This document shows, one piece after another, positions 8,592-16,790 of a DNA stretch of 37,303 nt. The notes beneath the pieces are model-generated. The model saw nothing but the letters and a program-made list of their open reading frames with translations. It had not been told where the DNA came from and made no database searches. The position numbers were made by a program, and so were the translations under genes. This DNA comes from Candidatus Acetocimmeria pyornia (GTDB lineage: Bacteria > Bacillota > Sulfobacillia > UBA3575). The first letter of the stretch is position 1. Every line of letters begins with the position of its first letter. The stretch is from assembly GCA_004367365.1 (NCBI GenBank), contig SESX01000005.1, positions 1 to 37,303 of the forward strand, read 5' to 3'.

Positions 8592-8686
8592 TATTATGTT
8601 ATTATTAAACATGTAAGCATCGTTTGTTATGGGGAACTGCAAGGGAGATGGACAACTACCTTATCCACCACTCATAGCACCAGCCC

Positions 8687-8713
8687 AAGCCCCAGAAGAT
8701 ACCGGGGCTTTTT
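8687..8713 (+). terminator. Terminator-like hairpin
   Basis: AAGCCCC (8687-8693) pairs with GGGGCTT (8704-8710), followed by T. No plus-strand gene ends just before it. It may end stray transcription or a lost gene. The rest of 8502-8854 shows only promoters. Confidence 0.5.
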
Positions 8714-8737
8714 CCATAGATTGTCCGGGCGGTGTGG

Positions 8738-8766
8738 CTGAAAATTGGGGTATTCTGTGCTATACT
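8738..8766 (+). promoter_or_regulatory. Promoter candidate for the membrane protein/FtsH-like pair
   Basis: CTGAAA (8738-8743), 17 nt, TATACT (8761-8766), about 90 bases ahead of GTG 8855. The -35 matches consensus at four of six positions. Confidence 0.5.
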
Positions 8767-8854
8767 TTGAGGTGACGGCAAACTTTATGTAAACAAACCC
8801 GGGTGGGTGTGATTTTTTTGGCTCTTGTGTGATCAAGACTTGGGGGGTGAACAG

Positions 8855-9427
8855 GTGCATATTAACGGTTTCCGTCTGGCTGTCATTGGGGTCGCAGTCC
8901 TTTTTACCCTGGCTGTGTTAATGGCCGGACAGCACCTGGTTGAAAACCGCACCGTCGACCAACCACTCGAAGAACTCTACCGGGCACACCCTGCGGTCGA
9001 GACGTTCGCGATCAACGAAACACCGGAGCAGCTCGAAATTTCCATTAAACTCAAGAGAATTGACAACTTGCCCCAGAGCTACCGGGAACTGGAGGAAAAA
9101 ACCAGGGCCATCCTGGGAGATCGCCAGTTCCGCCTCACGGTTGAGGATGAGCGGAACCGTGACCTGGAGGAAGTCTATTACCACCTTCACTACGACCTTG
9201 AGGAGGCAGTGGCCACCGGACACTTCAGTATGATGGCAGAGAGGGTCGAAAAAAAGGCCCGGGCTTTGGGAGTGGGAAAGTACAAGCTTTACGTGGACGA
9301 GAACTACGTGTATCTTGCCCTCTACCAAGAGGACGGTTACCTTTACGAGCTGATTCCGCGTGGGGTTAACGCGAACCGTACTTTAGCCAAGACAACCTAC
9401 GGGCTTGAGGTAGGTGGTGGACGTTGA
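8855..9427 (+). CDS. Membrane-anchored protein of unknown function, coupled to the FtsH-like gene
   Basis: 190 aa from GTG 8855, which sits behind GGGGGGTGA; the ORF-track start at 8825 has no good site. One N-terminal membrane helix (about residues 6-25) is followed by a charged, soluble region rich in Glu, Arg and Tyr, with no Cys and no motif I recognise. The helix has a short N-terminus (HINGFR), so the bulk could face either side; few positive residues precede the helix, which makes the topology unclear. Its stop overlaps the start of the FtsH-like gene (TTGA), so the two are probably made together. An adaptor, substrate carrier or regulator of that protease is a reasonable guess from context only. 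Confidence 0.8.
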   Translation: MHINGFRLAVIGVAVLFTLAVLMAGQHLVENRTVDQPLEELYRAHPAVETFAINETPEQLEISIKLKRIDNLPQSYRELEEKTRAILGDRQFRLTVEDERNRDLEEVYYHLHYDLEEAVATGHFSMMAERVEKKARALGVGKYKLYVDENYVYLALYQEDGYLYELIPRGVNANRTLAKTTYGLEVGGGR

Positions 9428-10935
9428 TCAAGGAGATTGGTGCCGGAGCAGGAATTGGATTGGCTTTGTTCCTGCTCTTGCAGGGATACAATATCTTCCC
9501 GGTTGTTTTTCTCCTCGGACTGGTTTACCTGCTCTCGCAAACGGTTGGCCTGAAAAACTTGAGGAGAAAGTTTTCGACGGTGGTGGACAGAACCCGAGTG
9601 GCGAGGGTCAGCTTTGATGAAATAGGTGGGCAGGATTTCGCCAAGCAAGAATTGATTGAGGCCCTTGAGTTCATTACAAAACACCAGCAGTATAAGAGCC
9701 TCGGGATCAGACCTTTGAAAGGAATTCTCCTGACCGGGCCGCCTGGTACGGGGAAGACCCTTTTGGCCAAGGCGGCGGCCAGCTATACCGATTCTGTCTT
9801 TATCTCTTCCTCGGGAAGCGAGTTTATCGAGATGTATGCGGGTGTAGGGGCACAACGCGTCAGGTCCCTTTTCAGGCGGGCGCGCGAGACGGCCCGGCAG
9901 AAGGGAAAGGATAGTGCCATCATCTTTATCGACGAACTGGAGGTTCTTGGGGGCAAGAGGGGTCGGCACACAAGCCACCTTGAATACGACCAAACCCTGA
10001 ACCAGCTCCTGGTGGAAATGGACGGCCTGAGTATCGAGGATGACGTCATTATCCTCTTGATTGGGGCCACCAACCGTCCGGACCTTCTAGATGACGCTCT
10101 GACAAGGCCGGGGCGTTTCGACCGGATCGTGAGAGTAGATTTACCCGACAAGAAGGGCCGGCAGGAGATCCTAAAACTTCATACGGCCAACAAACCCTTG
10201 GATGACAAGGTTGACCTGGAGCAGGTCGCCAGGGAAACCTTTGGTTTTTCCGGGGCACACCTGGAAAGCCTGGCCAACGAGGCAGCCATCTTGGCGATGA
10301 GGGAAGGGAAGAAAGTCATTGAACCTTCCCACTTCAGCGAAGCCATCGATAAGGTGATGATGGGAGAAAAACTTGAACGGCGGCCCAGTGCTGGTGAGCT
10401 GGAGCGGATTGCCGTCCATGAGGGCGGCCACGCCCTGGTGGCCGAGAGTGAGCGGCCGGGGTACGTATCCTCCATCAATATCACTTCCCGGGGCAAGGCA
10501 CTGGGATACGTTCGAAACACCCCGGTGGAAGACACCTATCTTCAGACCAGGGAGAACCTGGAGGAGGATATCCGCCTTGCCCTGGCTGGTTCTGTGGCGG
10601 AAGAAGAGCTCCTGGGGAGCCGGAGTACAGGGGCCATTAATGATTTTGAAAAGGCGGTGGGCTTGGCCCGGCGCATGGTGCTTTCCGGTATGTCCCGCCT
10701 GGGTGTGGTGGACGAAGATATTGTTCCCGACCAAGAGCTGTACCAGGTAGTCTCGTCCATTATCCGTGAGGAGGAGGAAAAGGTCAGGAACATCATCTCA
10801 CGTCACCGCAGTTTCCTGCGGAAGATCGCTTGGATTCTCGTCGATAAGGAGGCGGTATCTGGGGCTGAATTCCGCCGGCTCTTCAAAGAAGAGGGTTTTG
10901 AGGAGGCTGAAGAAGTCAAGGCCCAGGCAGGTTGA
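9424..10935 (+). CDS. FtsH-like membrane AAA+ zinc metalloprotease (short form)
   Basis: 503 aa. Two hydrophobic segments (about 6-40) sit almost back to back, so the extracytoplasmic domain of true FtsH is missing. The AAA+ module has Walker A GPPGTGKT (105-112), Walker B IIFIDE (166-171), a pore loop MYAGVG where FtsH has MFVGVG, and the second region of homology ATNRPD (215-220) with GRFDR arginines. The M41 protease has HEGGH (332-336) and the third zinc ligand in NDFEKA (D407). ATP-driven degradation of membrane or damaged proteins is expected. The start is TTG 9424, overlapping the previous stop by 4 bp, with GAGGTAGGTGG as Shine-Dalgarno. It is shorter than FtsH (about 600+ aa) and probably a paralogue, not the main FtsH. 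Confidence 0.88.
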   Translation: MIKEIGAGAGIGLALFLLLQGYNIFPVVFLLGLVYLLSQTVGLKNLRRKFSTVVDRTRVARVSFDEIGGQDFAKQELIEALEFITKHQQYKSLGIRPLKGILLTGPPGTGKTLLAKAAASYTDSVFISSSGSEFIEMYAGVGAQRVRSLFRRARETARQKGKDSAIIFIDELEVLGGKRGRHTSHLEYDQTLNQLLVEMDGLSIEDDVIILLIGATNRPDLLDDALTRPGRFDRIVRVDLPDKKGRQEILKLHTANKPLDDKVDLEQVARETFGFSGAHLESLANEAAILAMREGKKVIEPSHFSEAIDKVMMGEKLERRPSAGELERIAVHEGGHALVAESERPGYVSSINITSRGKALGYVRNTPVEDTYLQTRENLEEDIRLALAGSVAEEELLGSRSTGAINDFEKAVGLARRMVLSGMSRLGVVDEDIVPDQELYQVVSSIIREEEEKVRNIISRHRSFLRKIAWILVDKEAVSGAEFRRLFKEEGFEEAEEVKAQAG

Positions 10936-10982
10936 GGCGCCTGGTCTGGTGGCTGTATAAGGGATGAGGGGGGCGAAATACT

Positions 10983-11011
10983 AGTACCGTGGCAGACACG
11001 GTACTTTTTTT
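10983..11011 (+). terminator. Rho-independent terminator after the FtsH-like gene
   Basis: AGTACCGTG (10983-10991) pairs perfectly with CACGGTACT (10997-11005), followed by seven T. Confidence 0.92.
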
Positions 11012-11172
11012 ACTCATTTTACTCAGAGACCCCCACAAGCCACGGGCAGTAGAATCGCATGGAGGTCTTTGCCTCGCCCCACCGAACTATAACCGTAAGG
11101 CAAGGCGTGCGTTCGCAGCAGACGGTGCGGCGGTACCGGAGCGTCAGAAAGAAGAGAAGGGGGCGGGGTTTT

Positions 11173-12411
11173 GTGCAGGCCGAAATTATCTCCGTGGGTA
11201 CTGAACTGCTCTTGGGCCAGGTGACCGATACCAACCAGGTCTACCTTTCACGGCAGATGGCGGAGCTGGGCATTGATGTTTTCTTCCGGGTTACGGTAGG
11301 GGATAACGAGAACCGGATCGTGGAGGTTTTGAAGACAGCCCTCGGGCGGTCCGACATCGTCCTCTGCACGGGCGGGCTTGGGCCCACTGAAGACGACCTT
11401 ACCAAGCAGGCGGTAGCACAAGTGACGGGGAGAACGATGGTCGAGAATCTACGGGCCTTGGAGTGGGTGGAGGCGTTTTTCCGGCACCGTGAGCTTCCGA
11501 TGCCCGAGAGCAACCGGCGCCAGGCACGGTTTCCTGAAGGAGCCTCGGTGTTTCCCAATCCGGTGGGAACTGCGCCTGGGGCCATGGTCTTTCACAACGG
11601 GAAGACTATTGTTCTCCTCCCCGGACCGCCGCGGGAGGTCAGACCAATGTTTGAAACCTATGTTCGTCCAGAGCTTGAGAAGCAGCTGGGAACAGGCCGT
11701 CAGGTACTGGTTTCCCGGACCCTCAAGATTTGTGGTCTGGGCGAATCAGCCCTGGAGGAGCGGATAAAAGACCTCATTTTGGAACAGCGCAATCCCACCA
11801 TTGCCCCTCTGGCCGGCTTGGGGGAGGTTAGACTTCGCCTTACTGCCAAGGCCGAATCCACCAGTGAGGCCAGGGCCCTCTTGGAGCTCGCGGCCCAGAG
11901 GGTTTACGAGAGGGTGGGTTCCTACATTTACGGGGAAGACGACCAGACCCTGGAAGAAACGGTGGTAAACCTTCTGGCGCGCAACGGGCTGAGCCTGGGG
12001 GTAGCTGAATCCTGTACCGGGGGGCTCATTATAGACCGGCTTACAAATGTCCCCGGGGTATCAGCATACCTGGAACGCGGGGTGGTAGTGTACTCCAACC
12101 GCTCGAAACACGAGCTTCTGGGTGTACCGGTACGTTTAATCGAGCAGTACGGTGCAGTGAGTCGGCAGGTGGCGGAAGCCATGGCCACCGGGATCCGCCG
12201 TACGGCCGGGACCGACCTCGGGCTCGGGGTGACAGGGATTGCCGGTCCGACTGGTGGTTCCCCTGAGAAACCGGTAGGCTTAGTATACTTCGGCCTGGCG
12301 GGTAAAGGGGGAACCAGGGTGTTCAGGAGGGTTTTCTGGGGTGGCCGGGTGGAAATCAAGCGCAGGGCCGCCCTCGAAGCCCTGGTACTCTTGAGGAGAT
12401 ACCTCATCTAG
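11173..12411 (+). CDS. cinA: CinA: competence/damage-inducible protein with NMN amidohydrolase domain
   Basis: 412 aa. The N-terminal MoCF-like domain (EIISVGTELLLGQVTDTN, then CTGGLGPTEDDLT) has ADP-ribose pyrophosphatase activity in characterised relatives. The C-terminal domain (about 255-412; GVAESCTGGLIIDRLTNVPG and GVTGIAGPTGG) is the PncC-type nicotinamide mononucleotide deamidase, which recycles pyridine nucleotides. I start at GTG 11173, which gives the usual family length and N-terminus. The extra 38 codons in the ORF track are basic and unlike CinA. In Firmicutes cinA often lies before recA, as here, though two genes intervene. pgsA, which often lies between rimO and cinA, is not in this window. 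Confidence 0.93.
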   Translation: MQAEIISVGTELLLGQVTDTNQVYLSRQMAELGIDVFFRVTVGDNENRIVEVLKTALGRSDIVLCTGGLGPTEDDLTKQAVAQVTGRTMVENLRALEWVEAFFRHRELPMPESNRRQARFPEGASVFPNPVGTAPGAMVFHNGKTIVLLPGPPREVRPMFETYVRPELEKQLGTGRQVLVSRTLKICGLGESALEERIKDLILEQRNPTIAPLAGLGEVRLRLTAKAESTSEARALLELAAQRVYERVGSYIYGEDDQTLEETVVNLLARNGLSLGVAESCTGGLIIDRLTNVPGVSAYLERGVVVYSNRSKHELLGVPVRLIEQYGAVSRQVAEAMATGIRRTAGTDLGLGVTGIAGPTGGSPEKPVGLVYFGLAGKGGTRVFRRVFWGGRVEIKRRAALEALVLLRRYLI

Positions 12412-12500
12412 ATTTTCTAATATACAGTTGAGAAAGGAGCGAACGCCTGGTCGCAGTAGGGACTGCACTTTGAGCCTCTGAGTTGCCAGGGGAAAAGCAA

Positions 12501-13946
12501 ATGTCCAGAACCAGGCGGGACATGGGGTTGCAACGGGCTGTGACGGTCGGTTTCTTCAGTGTTCTAGGGATGATCGTCTTTATCACTTTCCTGAGTCCCT
12601 CCGTGTATTCCCTGGATGCTTTCGAGATTGAACTGGCAGTCGAAATCTTTGACCGGGGCTATACCCAGGTTTTTGTGCCGCCCCTCGGAACCATCAGTGC
12701 CCGGACTCACCTGAGCCCGTTGCAGTTCAGTGTTACGCTGCGTAACGTGGACCCCGAGTTGTTGGTGGAGATGGCTGCCCAAGGGGTGGGGCAGGAGGCC
12801 TTTGTGGAAGGAATCAGGCAAAGGCTCCTTCGTATTATCGAAAGGTTTGTCCTGCGGGTACTTGGTCTTGCGGCCTTGGGCGGTGCTTTCGGGGTCCTTT
12901 TCTTGGGATACCGGAGGGGCCGGGTCATCTTGATGGGGGCCGTAGTTGGATTCCTGGTGATGGCCCTTCTTTTGGGTGTCAGTTATCTTTCGTATGATAC
13001 AGGGGCTTTTTTGCACCCGGAATACCGTGGGATCCTCCGGGCAGCCCCGTGGATGATCGGGCTCTTGGAAGAAGGGATTTTGAAGGTCAGAGAACTTGGA
13101 GAACAGATCCAGGTTACAGCCAGGAACCTGGCCACCCTCTTTGCAAGGATCGACAACCTCCCTCCCCTGGGAAGTGTCAGGGGGGATCTCAAGGTTCTGG
13201 TGGTTTCCGACATTCATAACAACCCGGCGGCCCTGGATTTCATTCAGGGGGTTGTTGATACCTTTGCCGTGGACCTGGCTATCGATGCCGGTGATTTCAC
13301 CGACTGGGGTACTCCTCTCGAGGCCGTGCTCACGGGGCGGTTGAAGGAATTGGGTATTCCCTACTTGTTCGTACCGGGAAACCATGAATCACCCCAGGTC
13401 GTTGAAGCCCTGGGGGCAATTGAAAACGTCACCATTCTTGACGGCCAGATAGTAAGGGTAAAGGGTGTTTCCGTCCTGGGGGTGGCTGACCCTTCTTCGC
13501 ACCGGGAGTTACCCAGGGTCGGTTCGGCCCAGGAGTTTGAAGAGGTGGCCCAAGGGCTGCGCCAGACCCTCAAGGCGAATCCAGAGCCCCAGGAGCCCCT
13601 TTTCCTGGTGGTTCACAACCCCATCTTGGCCAATAGGTTCCTGGGGGAAGCCCTCATCATCGTTCACGGGCACACCCATAAGATTGCCATTCGGAACGAG
13701 AAAGGGTCCATTGTTATTAACCCCGGGACAAGCGGGGCTGCCGGGATCCGCGGGCTTCAGGTGCGGCAGGAGGTCCCTTACTCGGTGGTCCTGGTACACC
13801 TGGAGAAAAGCGTGGAAGAAGACGGTAGGACCGTCCGCCTTGTGCCTTTAGCTGTCGATAGCATTCAAATTTCTAACGTCAAGAGTGGATTAATCCTGGA
13901 GCGGATCTTGGTTGAGGAAGGGACAAACCTTTTGCGGCAGGAATAG
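12501..13946 (+). CDS. Membrane-tethered metallophosphoesterase
   Basis: 481 aa from ATG 12501, seven nt after AGGGGA; TTG 12483 in the track is less likely. One N-terminal helix (about 12-32), an extracytoplasmic stretch of about 80 residues, two further helices (about 110-165), then a calcineurin-like phosphoesterase domain (about 225-430). All metal-binding motifs are present in order: VVSDIHNNP, DAGDFTD, PGNHES, VVHNP and HGHTHK. The catalytic domain should be cytoplasmic or extracellular depending on helix number; three helices place it opposite the N-terminus. The substrate is unknown. It lies between cinA and thpR with its own Shine-Dalgarno, not tightly coupled to either. Confidence 0.85.
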   Translation: MSRTRRDMGLQRAVTVGFFSVLGMIVFITFLSPSVYSLDAFEIELAVEIFDRGYTQVFVPPLGTISARTHLSPLQFSVTLRNVDPELLVEMAAQGVGQEAFVEGIRQRLLRIIERFVLRVLGLAALGGAFGVLFLGYRRGRVILMGAVVGFLVMALLLGVSYLSYDTGAFLHPEYRGILRAAPWMIGLLEEGILKVRELGEQIQVTARNLATLFARIDNLPPLGSVRGDLKVLVVSDIHNNPAALDFIQGVVDTFAVDLAIDAGDFTDWGTPLEAVLTGRLKELGIPYLFVPGNHESPQVVEALGAIENVTILDGQIVRVKGVSVLGVADPSSHRELPRVGSAQEFEEVAQGLRQTLKANPEPQEPLFLVVHNPILANRFLGEALIIVHGHTHKIAIRNEKGSIVINPGTSGAAGIRGLQVRQEVPYSVVLVHLEKSVEEDGRTVRLVPLAVDSIQISNVKSGLILERILVEEGTNLLRQE

Positions 13947-14075
13947 GCGTTCTGATGTCGAAGACTTGGGCAGGAGCAGCCTGAATGAGTAAGCCGGGGT
14001 GGTCCATTCCTAGGCCCCCTGAGTGTTGAGAATTGGGATTGTAAACAGCCTGAATAGTCCTAGGGAAATACTCCT

Positions 14076-14097
14076 CTACCAGGTCCAGGCCTGGTAG
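14076..14097 (+). repeat. Perfect hairpin in the leader before thpR
   Basis: CTACCAGG (14076-14083), loop TCCAGG, CCTGGTAG (14090-14097). No T-run follows, so it is not a standard terminator. It could shape the leader of thpR or the 3' end of the phosphoesterase message. Nothing else is visible in 13947-14198. Confidence 0.5.
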
Positions 14098-14198
14098 GGC
14101 CAGTAAAGCTCAGGTGAGGGAAAGAGTGAGGGAAGGAATCTTTTTGGGAGTACAGGCGAAGATACCGAGAATGACGTCGCAAGGGCGGTTTGATTCCT

Positions 14199-14756
14199 TT
14201 GAGGCTTTTTGTCGCGGTAGAAATAGAAGGAAGGGTTAAGGAAAGAATAGCCCGCCTGCAGGGAAGGCTCAAGACCTACGACCCCATCGGTGCGGTGAGG
14301 TGGGTGCGACCGGAAAACCTGCACCTGACCCTGAAGTTTCTGGGAGAGGTTCAGGATGATGTGCTGCCTCCCCTGGAAAGGGCGCTGGAGAGGGTAGGGC
14401 ACCAGGTAAGGCCCGGGGTCATCAATCTCCGCGGGGTGGGTGTTTTCCCCCGGTGGGACCGCCCAAGGGTGATCTGGGTCGGGGCCCCGAAGGCTGATAC
14501 CCTGGCAGAGGCGGCGGCCGCTGTTGATGCGGCCCTGGTACCTGTTGGTTTTGAGCCGGAAGAGAGACCCTTTGCTCCACACTTGACCATTGGAAGGGTC
14601 AGGAGGTCTCCTGGAGACGGGTTTGCTGAAGTATGCAAGAAGTACGACCAGACAGATTTCGGCACCATTAGTCTTGATGAAGTGTCCCTCGTCAGGAGCC
14701 GTTTGACTCCAAAAGGTCCCATTTATACGGTGTTGCGCCGGTTCTCGCTCGGATGA
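14199..14756 (+). CDS. thpR: RNA 2',3'-cyclic phosphodiesterase ThpR (2H family)
   Basis: 185 aa. A 2H-phosphoesterase with both catalytic tetrapeptides: HLTLKFLG (near residue 43) and HLTIGRV (near residue 127). It opens 2',3'-cyclic phosphates on RNA ends; older annotations call it LigT or 2'-5' RNA ligase. The start TTG 14199 gives the usual MRLFVAVE opening and has AAGGGCGG at a workable distance; TTG 14190 would touch it. The gene is placed just before recA, a common arrangement in this group, and ends about 100 bases before the recA start. Confidence 0.92.
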   Translation: MRLFVAVEIEGRVKERIARLQGRLKTYDPIGAVRWVRPENLHLTLKFLGEVQDDVLPPLERALERVGHQVRPGVINLRGVGVFPRWDRPRVIWVGAPKADTLAEAAAAVDAALVPVGFEPEERPFAPHLTIGRVRRSPGDGFAEVCKKYDQTDFGTISLDEVSLVRSRLTPKGPIYTVLRRFSLG

Positions 14757-14764
14757 ATTTTACC

Positions 14765-14794
14765 TTGCCAGGAAGGATGTTTTAGTGTTATGAT
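14765..14794 (+). promoter_or_regulatory. recA promoter candidate
   Basis: TTGCCA (14765-14770), 18 nt, TATGAT (14789-14794), about 60 bases before recA ATG 14856. Confidence 0.6.
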
Positions 14795-14812
14795 AAATTT
14801 TGCAGGAAAATA

Positions 14813-14834
14813 TTGACAACTCGGCTTTTGTCAA
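14813..14834 (+). promoter_or_regulatory. Inverted repeat between recA promoter and start, possible operator
   Basis: TTGACAA (14813-14819) and TTGTCAA (14828-14834) are perfect inverted arms with an 8-nt spacer, placed just after the expected transcription start. It does not match the usual Firmicute LexA box (CGAAC-N4-GTTCG), so either another regulator or an RNA hairpin is possible. Confidence 0.45.
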
Positions 14835-14855
14835 CCGGTGGAAGGGGAGAAACCG

Positions 14856-15950
14856 ATGGAGAAACAAAAAGCCCTTGATATGGCACTGGCCCAAATAGAA
14901 CGGCAGTTTGGCAAGGGGTCAATTATGAGGCTTGGTGAAGTTTCCGCGGCCATGAGCGTGGAAGTGATTCCCACCGGGTCCCTCGAACTAGACCGGGCGC
15001 TAGGCATCGGAGGTGTCCCGAGGGGAAGGGTGGTCGAGATCTTCGGGCCGGAAGCTTCGGGAAAAACCACCGTGGCTCTTCATATCATTGCCGAGGCGCA
15101 GCAGCAGGGAGGTGTGGCGGCCTTTGTCGACGCCGAGCACGCCCTTGATCCTGTGTACGCGCGTCAGGTAGGTGTTGACATTGATAACCTCCTGATTTCT
15201 CAACCGGATACAGGTGAACAGGCCCTGGAGATTACCGAGGCCCTGGTGCGCAGCGGGGCGGTGGACGTGGTAGTCGTGGACTCGGTGGCCGCCCTGGTCC
15301 CGAGGGCCGAAATTGAAGGGGAGATGGGGGATGCACACGTTGGCCTGCAGGCTCGCCTGATGTCCCAGGCCCTTCGGAAACTGACGGCGGCCATTAGTAA
15401 ATCCAGGACAACGGCGGTCTTTATCAACCAGATCAGGGAAAAGGTTGGGGTCATGTTTGGCAACCCGGAGACCACACCGGGTGGAAGGGCCCTAAAGTTT
15501 TATTCTTCGATTCGGATCGAGGTTAGAAAGGCTGAGACCCTGAAGCAGGGTAATGAAGTGATTGGAAGCCGGACCCGGGCCAAGGTGGTTAAGAATAAGC
15601 TTGCCCCACCTTTTAGGAACGCTGAGTTTGACATATTATACGGGAAAGGGATTTCTCGAGAAGGTGGAATCCTCGACCTGGGCGTGGAATTGAAGCTCAT
15701 CACTAAGACCGGGGCCTGGTACTCTTACGGTGATCTGCGGCTTGGTCAGGGCCGGGAAAACGCCCGGGAGTTCTTGGGGAAAAATCAGGAACTGGCTGCT
15801 GAAATTGAGGGGAAGATCCGGGAGGCTATGGCGCCGGTCAATACCCAGCCTGCACTGAAACAAGGTGCAACCGGGGAAAAGTCAAAGGTTGAGGCCAGGG
15901 GTAAGGCTGACCAGACAAAAAAGGTTGACAGGGTCAAGGCAAGGCGGTAA
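14856..15950 (+). CDS. recA: Recombinase RecA
   Basis: 364 aa. ATP-dependent strand-exchange protein that also triggers LexA self-cleavage in the SOS response. Walker A GPEASGKT near residue 67, the Walker B region ([17 protein letters not shown]), loop L2 ([22 protein letters not shown]), and the C-terminal domain with a Lys-rich tail. ATG 14856 follows AGGGGAG; GTG 14838 in the track precedes the Shine-Dalgarno and is rejected. The basic tail ([15 protein letters not shown]) differs from the acidic tail of E. coli RecA. recX follows after 30 bases. Confidence 0.97.
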   Translation: MEKQKALDMALAQIERQFGKGSIMRLGEVSAAMSVEVIPTGSLELDRALGIGGVPRGRVVEIFGPEASGKTTVALHIIAEAQQQGGVAAFVDAEHALDPVYARQVGVDIDNLLISQPDTGEQALEITEALVRSGAVDVVVVDSVAALVPRAEIEGEMGDAHVGLQARLMSQALRKLTAAISKSRTTAVFINQIREKVGVMFGNPETTPGGRALKFYSSIRIEVRKAETLKQGNEVIGSRTRAKVVKNKLAPPFRNAEFDILYGKGISREGGILDLGVELKLITKTGAWYSYGDLRLGQGRENAREFLGKNQELAAEIEGKIREAMAPVNTQPALKQGATGEKSKVEARGKADQTKKVDRVKARR

Positions 15951-15980
15951 GGACCTGGTAGAAAGGCGTGGATCGGTGGA

Positions 15981-16454
15981 GTGGAGCCGGGCAAAAGAGG
16001 AGGGGCGCTCGCCTACGCCCTTAAGGTTTTGACTAGAGGACGTAAAACGAGATGTGAGGTTGAAGGCAAGCTTCTGGAAAAGGGATACCCCCGGTCGGCC
16101 GTGGAGGGTGCACTGGCTGACCTTGAGCGCTGGGGCTATATCGATGACTCTTCTTTCTGCCGGGCTTGGCTCGAGGAAAGGTTGCGGCAAAAACCAATGG
16201 GAAGGCGTCGGCTTGCCTTGGAGCTCCTGATGCGCGGGGTAAACGAAACGGTCGTCAAGGAAAGCCTGTCCCGGTATTACCCGGCCGACGAGTATGAACT
16301 GGCCCTGGACGCGGCGCGAAAACGTATTTCGGTGCTCAAAATGGGCGGCAAAGGACCTCTTACTGACCGGGACAGAAGGCGCCTGGCTGCCTTTTTGGAG
16401 CGGCGTGGTTTTGAAACCTGGGTCATTGCCCGGGTCCTGGAAGAAGTGTTTTAG
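15981..16454 (+). CDS. recX: Regulatory protein RecX
   Basis: 157 aa, three-helix-repeat RecX protein that binds RecA filaments and modulates them. The family pattern is clear: ALKVLTRGRKTRCEVEGKL, a 'GYIDDSSFCRAWLEERL' stretch, and the 'ERRGFETWVIARVL' C-terminus. GTG 15981 is preceded by GGTGGA. It directly follows recA (30-base gap) and is likely co-transcribed. The ncRNA promoter begins about 40 bases after its stop. Confidence 0.92.
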   Translation: MEPGKRGGALAYALKVLTRGRKTRCEVEGKLLEKGYPRSAVEGALADLERWGYIDDSSFCRAWLEERLRQKPMGRRRLALELLMRGVNETVVKESLSRYYPADEYELALDAARKRISVLKMGGKGPLTDRDRRRLAAFLERRGFETWVIARVLEEVF

Positions 16455-16494
16455 GTTAGACTGCCCTAACATGAGTCCGGTACCACCGGTCGGC

Positions 16495-16523
16495 TTGACA
16501 CCTTTTGAAAAAAAAGCTAAAAT
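16495..16523 (+). promoter_or_regulatory. Strong sigma-A promoter of the recX-rny intergenic RNA
   Basis: Consensus TTGACA (16495-16500), exactly 17 nt, TAAAAT (16518-16523). Transcription should begin near 16530. Confidence 0.85.
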
Positions 16524-16529
16524 AGATCT

Positions 16530-16756
16530 TAGGTTTGAAATCATGACTTGGCTTGCCACTTACCAGGAGGTTTATCGGATAAATAAGTCTGGACGCGCCG
16601 AACTGTCACCGGCGAACTTGTACGCCGTTTGCATATAAAGAGGAGCTGGAACAAGACTAAAGTGCGTCCGTGTGGTGAGGCTCATATTTATCGGATAATT
16701 CAGTAATTACCTTCATCCTCATTGGTTGGAAGCCGAGTCGTATACTCGGCTTTTTT
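16530..16756 (+). ncRNA. Structured RNA of about 200-225 nt, candidate 6S RNA (ssrS-like)
   Basis: A rod-shaped RNA can be drawn by hand. A 15-bp closing helix with one bulge joins 16543-16558 to 16727-16741. A bubble follows (16559-16577 and 16693-16726), the latter with a small TAATT/AATTA hairpin. Then one uninterrupted 5' strand, 16578-16598, pairs in three blocks with 16685-16692, 16678-16682 and 16662-16669. A CGGCG/CGCCG hairpin (16610-16627) sits near the tip. Closing stem, large central bubble, long terminal stem and a length near 200 nt are the hallmarks of 6S RNA, which binds sigma-A RNA polymerase. The closing helix shares AAGCCGAGT with the terminator, so a transcription attenuator controlling rny is the alternative. 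I cannot match conserved 6S bubble bases by memory. Confidence 0.55.
16730..16756 (+). terminator. Rho-independent terminator of the intergenic RNA
   Basis: AAGCCGAGT (16730-16738) pairs with ACTCGGCTT (16744-16752), loop CGTAT, six T. It ends the RNA about 35 bases before rny. Confidence 0.93.
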
Positions 16757-16790
16757 CGTTTAACGTTGCGCGTCAGGGGAGGTGAACCAG

